IMG/VR virus record: IMGVR_UViG_3300042924_006566
Location: 92,625-156,624 of that record
Source: a virus
Reading direction: 5' to 3' (one strand)
DNA: 64,000 bases
Part shown: in pieces, positions 59,006 through 64,000 of the stretch
How positions within the stretch are numbered: position 1 is the first letter of the stretch
Layout: each line of letters starts with the position of its first letter
Position numbers and translations under genes: made by a program
The notes under the pieces: model-generated
Databases searched by the model: none
Told to the model about the DNA's origin: nothing
Seen by the model: only the letters and a program-made list of their open reading frames with translations

Positions 59006-60781
59006 TTAGAAAGTTATACTTCCTGATCCGGTGAATTTATAAATTCTATAACCACCGGCGACTGTTACTGTAGGACTTCCTGTTGTTGATGCAGCTGCTC
59101 CGAATGTATCAGAATATCTAATTATAACTACTCCAGACCCACCAGCTTTGTCATTACTGGCTCCAGCACCACCGCCAGTGTTTGTGACACCATTTTGACC
59201 AGCATTTCCTCCAGAAGTTCCGTTGCCACCACCTATTCCTGGATTACCATTGTATGACTGACCGCCGCCGCCACCGCTATAGAAAATATTAGCACCCGAA
59301 ATATTTGATTGATAAGCGGCTCCGCCCGGAGCACTAGTAGGTAACGTATAACTAGAAGGATTTCCGCCCGATCCAGCAGCACCGCCGCCACCTCCACTAG
59401 CATAAGCATAACATTCACCCAAGTAATTACAAGCTGTACCAGCGGGTCCGCCGTCATAACCCTGTCTGGGAGCGTCTATGTAGGTACTTCCGGGATAGAC
59501 ACCTTTACCACCATTGACAACGGACCAATTTTGGCCGGCGCTACCACCTGAACCACCATTACCTCCGGAACTGCCGCCGTAACCGCCAGTTCCACCCCCA
59601 ATGGCAGTTAGACCTGCAAAAACAGTGTTTCCGCCTTGTGCTGCGGAGGCTCCACCACCACCTACGGTAATTGTGTAAGTTGTGCCTTGACTTATACTGG
59701 TTGTACCGGTTAATAAACCACCACCACCGCCTGCTCCACCACTGAATCCGTATGTGTTATAAGTACCACTACCGCCGCCACCAGCAACAACTAGATATTC
59801 AACTGTGCTAGGTATGGCAGGAGGTTCTGTAATTACAAAGTTAACTACTCTGGTTGAACTTCTTCCACTGGTATTAGCCGTAGCTGTTAATAGTGTATTG
59901 GTATTTCCAACTGTTGTTGGTGTACCAGATATGGTGTTACCTGATAATGTTATTCCTGTTGGTAAGGTATTGGCTGTATATTGAACACCATATCCAATAA
60001 CACTGGTAGCACTTAAAGAAACATTGGAAATTGCTGTGCCTGATGCAACGGTGTAGGTGTTTCCATCAGCTGGTGTGTTCCAAGTGACCACATCTGGATT
60101 AACTGTGAGACTAAACTGTCTATCTGTATCCTGATTTTGTCCATCGGTGGCACGAATTGTAAATGTGTATGTAGTAGAACTGGCAGCAGATGGGCTTGTA
60201 CCAGTTATTGCTCCATTTGCATTTAGTGTGGATCCAGTGGGTAATGTTCCACTATGCAAACTATAAGAAATCGGTGCATCACCAGTTGCTATAACAGTAT
60301 TACTTAAAACCGTGGTTTCATAAACTGAACCTAAAGTTCCAGCTGCTGTAGTCCAAACTGGTGTGCCACTATATTGAATACCTGGAACAGCAACAGCCGT
60401 ACCACCATCAGTATTGATCAGATAAATGATGTAACTTCCGGTCGATAAAGCCGGACTCACAAATGTAACAGTTGTATTACTCACAACTGTAACTGTACCC
60501 ACAGCTTGACCATTAATAACAACACTTGCACCACTTGCGAAATTTGCACCAGTTAGTGTGATAACATCACCACCACCAGTATTGGCTGCCGTATTATCAC
60601 CCGGATATGTTATTGAGCTTATGATTGGACCAGCAACACCAGTCGCGCCGGTTGCACCTGTTGATCCTGTGAGACCAATCGGTCCTGTTGGACCAGTTGG
60701 TCCTGTAGTTCCGGTAAGTCCTGTTGGTCCTGTTGAACCAACAACTGAGCTCGTAGATAGTGTAGATATTCTTAATGACAT
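59006..60781 (-). CDS. Tail fibre with collagen, TIG, Ig and glycine-rich head
   Basis: 591 residues. Residues 15-50 are collagen-like G-x-T-G repeats; 55-135 a TIG/IPT domain ([20 protein letters not shown]); 140-320 two putative Ig modules of He_PIG type ([40 protein letters not shown]). The C-terminal 265 residues are glycine-rich ([13 protein letters not shown] ... [12 protein letters not shown]), a motif seen at receptor-binding ends of phage fibres. The first ~320 residues closely match the neighbouring fibre at 61195, so only the tips differ. Confidence 0.85.
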   Translation of the reverse strand: MSLRISTLSTSSVVGSTGPTGLTGTTGPTGPTGPIGLTGSTGATGATGVAGPIISSITYPGDNTAANTGGGDVITLTGANFASGASVVINGQAVGTVTVVSNTTVTFVSPALSTGSYIIYLINTDGGTAVAVPGIQYSGTPVWTTAAGTLGSVYETTVLSNTVIATGDAPISYSLHSGTLPTGSTLNANGAITGTSPSAASSTTYTFTIRATDGQNQDTDRQFSLTVNPDVVTWNTPADGNTYTVASGTAISNVSLSATSVIGYGVQYTANTLPTGITLSGNTISGTPTTVGNTNTLLTATANTSGRSSTRVVNFVITEPPAIPSTVEYLVVAGGGGSGTYNTYGFSGGAGGGGGLLTGTTSISQGTTYTITVGGGGASAAQGGNTVFAGLTAIGGGTGGYGGSSGGNGGSGGSAGQNWSVVNGGKGVYPGSTYIDAPRQGYDGGPAGTACNYLGECYAYASGGGGGAAGSGGNPSSYTLPTSAPGGAAYQSNISGANIFYSGGGGGQSYNGNPGIGGGNGTSGGNAGQNGVTNTGGGAGASNDKAGGSGVVIIRYSDTFGAAASTTGSPTVTVAGGYRIYKFTGSGSITF

Positions 60782-60822
60782 TTAAATTTCTTTCCTGTTG
60801 AAAGATTGATACACTGATTAAC

Positions 60823-60830
60823 TATTTATC
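60823..60830 (-). promoter_or_regulatory. Late-promoter-like GATAAATA before tail fibre
   Basis: One mismatch from TATAAATA, about 42 bases before the 60781 start, overlapping the stop of the preceding small gene. Confidence 0.4.
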
Positions 60831-61143
60831 ATGTTTCGGATGGAGGCACTATGCTTGGTGAAAAACGGCCCTCTTGCATCTCTTTTCTCATTTCTTCCAT
60901 TTTTTTCTGTCTTTCGGCCATTTCAGCTAGTTCTTCTTCGGTCAATGTTTTGACTACCCAGGTCATTTTCCAAACTCCATTTACATTTTCTGGAGGACCT
61001 TCGTAAAAGATTTGATTCTCTGCAATTTGTGGAGGATTAACCCATTCAACTGGTGCATAGTCAGCTTCACCTGCGGGATCAATAGCTATGTCACCTATAT
61101 GACGAGGATATTCGTTTGTTGATAATTTAATATATGCACTCAT
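60829..61143 (-). CDS. Small fibre-associated protein
   Basis: 104 residues. ISxxYIKLSTNEYPRHIGDI-type N-terminus and PVEWVNPPQIAENQIFYEGP resemble tail fibre assembly or tip-associated proteins, which usually sit beside fibre genes. The C-terminal half is a charged helix (EEELAEMAERQKKMEEMRKE). Located between two fibre genes. Confidence 0.65.
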   Translation of the reverse strand: MSAYIKLSTNEYPRHIGDIAIDPAGEADYAPVEWVNPPQIAENQIFYEGPPENVNGVWKMTWVVKTLTEEELAEMAERQKKMEEMRKEMQEGRFSPSIVPPSET

Positions 61144-61194
61144 TTTTATTTCCTTAATAAAATGTTTTAAATTGTGACAATTGTTGGTGAAGTA

Positions 61195-63570
61195 TCATGA
61201 TATCGTTGTTAACAATTGTGATATGTTATTCGATTTAACTTCTACTGATGTTGTAGTCGCAGTTGATGAAGATGTAACCGTCATATCAGTGGTTGAAAAA
61301 GCACTCATTGTTGGTGTGGCTATTGTTCGCGTGCCCGCAGAAATTGTAAATGTATTGGATCCAAGGGCATAAGTTCCTGTAAATGAGCCATCCGTTGGAT
61401 ATTTTATGAATGCAGTGTCATAATTACTATGTGGAGTAGATGTGTGTCTTATATAAAAACTAAAACCTATACTTGTAGGATTGAGTAATAATATTTGAAC
61501 CGGTGAAAAGCCTTGAAATCCGTTTCCACTGTAGTTACCACGAATGTGTCTTTGCCATAAAAGCGTGCCTGAAGGATTAAATTTTAAAATCGTTATTCCA
61601 TATATGGATCCAGGGTTTTGAACGGCCATATAGATATTACCATCATTATCTAATGTTAAACTATGTGGATACTGGCTCTCATTGACTCCTTTTTGCCATA
61701 ATAAATTACCGGAACTATCCCACTTAGTCAATAGACAATACTCATACAATCCGGCTGCTCTCGCTTGAGCGTTTCCGTTGCTGTATGCGCAAGCATAGAT
61801 ATTTTCAGATGAATCAACTTTTACTGCGTTAAATTCATTTACCACAAAATTTTGGGCGGTGTCGAAATATCTTTGCCACACGTAATTCCCGGAACTATCT
61901 AATTTCATTATAAATCCTCGGTACTGACCACCGAAATTGGAACTTGGATTATTATAATTTGTTGAACCCACAAAATAAATTTGATTATTTGTTGATATAT
62001 CAAATGTTTGAACTCCGTATGGACGAAATTTAACTTCGCCGTGCCGAGTATCAAAATTTTGCCCGATTGATGTTGGAGAAATAATTTCTTTTTCCCATTG
62101 TGGTGTGTATGAACTATTGTACTTAATAATACGATATTTGTGTTTCGTAGTTGTTTGGTAGTAACTTATAGGAGCAATTCCAACTCCAACACAAGCAAAA
62201 ATATTATTCGATGCATCTTTTTTAAGTGATGATCCTCCACCTATCGCTGTCACATCATAACCACTATAAGTTGTCTGTATAAATGGCACAGCATTATTGC
62301 TTACGGGATTGCCGTTTTTATCATATCTGTTCAAATATACACCGTTACCATCTCTTGTCGAACTTATGATGTTTCCAGAACTATCTTCGATAATTGCACC
62401 TGGCACCACCCCACCTCCTGGTGTAAATTTTGCCCATTGTATTATTCCTGATTTATTCAATTTTGTTGTAAATGATCCATCAGTTGATGAACTAGTCGTA
62501 TATGATTGACCATTTAAATAAATGTTTTCGTCACTGTCGGAATAAGCCCCACTTGGGCTTGAAAAAAGTAAACCCATGTTAGGGAAATAAAATGCACTGA
62601 GCCAATAACTATTAGTGACACTTACCACCCAATTTATAACTCTAGTGGCACTTCTTCCACTTGTATTCGCTGTGGCTGTTAGAAGTGTATTGGTGTTTCC
62701 AGCTGTTGTTGGTGTACCTGAAATTGTATTGCCGGATAATGTCAGACCTGTTGGTAAATTATTAGCTGTATACTGAACACCGTAACCAGCAGCACTGGTA
62801 GCATCCAAAGCCACATTGGATATTGCGGTGCCTGGTGCAACAGTATAAGTGTTTCCGCTTGGTGGTGAATTCCAAGTGACCACATCTGGATTTACCGTAA
62901 TACTAAATTGCCTATCGGTGTCTTGGTTTTGTCCATCGGTGGCACGGACCGTAAAGGTAAATGTTGTGGTGCTAGCAGTAGCTGAGCTTGTACCGCTAAT
63001 TAATCCATTTGCACTCAAAGAAGATCCAGTTGGCAGAGTTCCACTTTGCAGGCTATAACTAATAGGTGCATCACCAGTTGCAATAACGGTATTGCTGATT
63101 GCAGTTGTTTCGTAAACAGAACCTAAAGTTCCAGCTGCAGTTGACCAATCTGGTGTGCCGCTGTATTGAATACCTGGAACAGCAATAGCAGTTGCACCAT
63201 TTGGATTGATAACATAAACAATATAACTTCCAGTATTTTGAGCCGGACTCACAAATGTAACAGTTGTATTGCTGACAACTGTGACTGTACCTACAGCTTG
63301 GCCATTAATGATCACAGAAGCGCCATTACTGAAACCAGATCCTGTTAGTGTAATAACATCACCACCACCCGTGTTCGCTGCGGTGTTATCACCCGAATAA
63401 GATATGGTTGTTATTTTTGGTATAACAGGTGCCGGGCCTATGGTTCCTGTTGCGCCTGTGGGTCCTGTGGCACCAGTGGATCCTGTTGAACCTGTTGCAC
63501 CAGTAGAACCAATTGGTCCTGTAGCACCAGAAACTGTGTTGGTAATTACCGTGGATAATTTTGTGAACAT
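61195..63570 (-). CDS. Tail fibre with collagen, TIG, Ig and beta-propeller head
   Basis: 791 residues. The N-terminal 320 residues repeat the collagen-TIG-Ig module of the 59006 fibre almost word for word ([40 protein letters not shown]). The rest is different: from about 340 to 720 it holds repeats like MKLDSSGNYVWQRYF, TKWDSSGNLLWQKGV and LKFNPSGTLLWQRHI, each ending in a W-x-R/K strand, as in SBBP beta-propeller repeats. The end is beta-rich (LGSNTFTISAGTRTIATPTM). Fibre adaptors are shared and receptor-binding heads exchanged. Confidence 0.85.
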   Translation of the reverse strand: MFTKLSTVITNTVSGATGPIGSTGATGSTGSTGATGPTGATGTIGPAPVIPKITTISYSGDNTAANTGGGDVITLTGSGFSNGASVIINGQAVGTVTVVSNTTVTFVSPAQNTGSYIVYVINPNGATAIAVPGIQYSGTPDWSTAAGTLGSVYETTAISNTVIATGDAPISYSLQSGTLPTGSSLSANGLISGTSSATASTTTFTFTVRATDGQNQDTDRQFSITVNPDVVTWNSPPSGNTYTVAPGTAISNVALDATSAAGYGVQYTANNLPTGLTLSGNTISGTPTTAGNTNTLLTATANTSGRSATRVINWVVSVTNSYWLSAFYFPNMGLLFSSPSGAYSDSDENIYLNGQSYTTSSSTDGSFTTKLNKSGIIQWAKFTPGGGVVPGAIIEDSSGNIISSTRDGNGVYLNRYDKNGNPVSNNAVPFIQTTYSGYDVTAIGGGSSLKKDASNNIFACVGVGIAPISYYQTTTKHKYRIIKYNSSYTPQWEKEIISPTSIGQNFDTRHGEVKFRPYGVQTFDISTNNQIYFVGSTNYNNPSSNFGGQYRGFIMKLDSSGNYVWQRYFDTAQNFVVNEFNAVKVDSSENIYACAYSNGNAQARAAGLYEYCLLTKWDSSGNLLWQKGVNESQYPHSLTLDNDGNIYMAVQNPGSIYGITILKFNPSGTLLWQRHIRGNYSGNGFQGFSPVQILLLNPTSIGFSFYIRHTSTPHSNYDTAFIKYPTDGSFTGTYALGSNTFTISAGTRTIATPTMSAFSTTDMTVTSSSTATTTSVEVKSNNISQLLTTIS

Positions 63571-63627
63571 TTGGATCCTTTTAGTATTCTATCTACTTAT
63601 ATTATAATTTTTTGTTCTTGATAACAA

Positions 63628-64000
63628 TTAATTTTGCATGAATGGTGTTGTGGGTGGTGTGAAGTTGCTGGTATAACGGGCTACACCGTTTGTAATACGG
63701 AAGTCGTCCATATATCCGTTAAAGATTGTGGGACCTGCTACTGGCCATGGGCCGCCTATTCTGAATATATCAGTATTTCGTGTTACGATGGTTGCTGAAC
63801 TAGTTCCAGTCCAGGCACTAGTTCCATTCAAGTATAATGTCCAGGTGCTACCGTTACGCACTAATGCCACATGGGTCCAGGTGTTTGTTGTTATAGTACC
63901 AGTAGAGATGCCATTGCCACCACCATCAGCGTTGAATATGTTCCAACTAGATCCATTGCTAGATGCCCAAATTCCCACTCGGTTAGCATTGGCTCCCCCG
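63628..64000 (-). CDS. Tail fibre with LamG-type lectin domain, partial (5' end outside window)
   Basis: Reading frame is open from base 64000 to the stop at 63628, so only the C-terminal part is seen. The sequence WTHVALVRNGSTWTLYLNGT then DIFRIGGPWP and YMDDFRITNGVARYTSNF is the classic C-terminus of a laminin-G/concanavalin-A-like lectin fold used by phage fibres to bind glycans. A GTG at 63978 is inside the frame and is not necessarily the start. Confidence 0.85.
   Translation of the reverse strand, partial: GGANANRVGIWASSNGSSWNIFNADGGGNGISTGTITTNTWTHVALVRNGSTWTLYLNGTSAWTGTSSATIVTRNTDIFRIGGPWPVAGPTIFNGYMDDFRITNGVARYTSNFTPPTTPFMQN

Noticed and set aside
1-64000. CRISPR arrays, integrase or insertion sequences
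   Set aside because: No regularly spaced repeats, transposase or recombinase was seen; the genome plan is that of a strictly lytic T4-like phage.

Overview
The window is a 64 kb piece of a T4-like myovirus genome. No edge of the phage genome is visible, and both ends cut through genes (unknown gene at base 1, tail-fibre gene at base 64000). Support comes from an almost complete T4 core: family B DNA polymerase gp43, clamp gp45, clamp loader gp44/gp62, RegA, UvsX, UvsY, UvsW, gp41 helicase, gp46/gp47, late sigma gp55, and the head-neck-tail block gp13 to gp23. Gene order and the accessory set (small Hsp20, dCMP deaminase, SprT-like peptidase, cytidylyltransferases, peptide deformylase, collagen-like and TIG-domain fibres) resemble T4-like phages of aquatic bacteria such as cyanophages and pelagiphages. 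The coding is AT-rich. No photosynthesis gene is seen, so a heterotrophic Gram-negative host is more likely than a cyanobacterium; lipoprotein, Sec and Tat-like signals fit a Gram-negative envelope. The host cannot be named from sequence alone.

Layout (nearly everything is on the minus strand): 1-5734, lysine/glutamate-rich conserved phage proteins, a NadR-like nucleotidyltransferase-kinase and a ligase-like nucleotidyltransferase, led by tandem early and late promoters. 5858-11846, a glycan cluster (nucleotidyltransferase-HAD fusion, small-molecule kinase, several glycosyltransferases, a methyltransferase). 11849-19570, replication/recombination block (DruA-like protein, gp41, UvsX, gp43). 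19592, a lone tRNA-Gly. 19775-24888, the only plus-strand block: six tightly coupled genes for secreted, membrane, lipoprotein and peptidoglycan-active proteins. 24889-28335, a cluster of 23 tRNA or tRNA-like genes with four small protein genes and two GC-rich or hairpin-closed stretches that look like stable RNAs. 28476-31053, small metabolic and stress genes (metallopeptidase, dCMP deaminase, rubredoxin, rubrerythrin, Hsp20). 31191-34227, RegA, gp62, gp44 and the clamp. 34275-44948, nucleotide enzymes, a second DruA-like protein, deformylase, GMP reductase, gp46/47, gp55, UvsW, UvsY. 44993-58977, capsid, packaging, neck, sheath and tube. 59006-64000, modular tail fibres.

How it works together: consensus sigma-70 promoters (TTGACA-17-TATAAT type) sit before uvsY, the tRNA cluster, Hsp20, the rubrerythrin pair and small regulators, consistent with early transcription by host polymerase. 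gp55, the clamp and a DsbA-like protein would then redirect polymerase to late promoters; TATAAATA or one-base variants lie before the scaffold, capsid, tube, sheath, fibre and ligase-like genes. The tRNA set covers all amino acids except Phe, Asp and Gln in this window.

The most unusual parts are the plus-strand envelope cassette between tRNA genes, two DruA-family (DUF4338-like) paralogues, structured RNA candidates in the tRNA cluster and in the hsp20 leader, a degenerate tRNA-Gly lacking U33, the G18-G19 pair and T-psi-C, and a rubrerythrin split from its rubredoxin partner.
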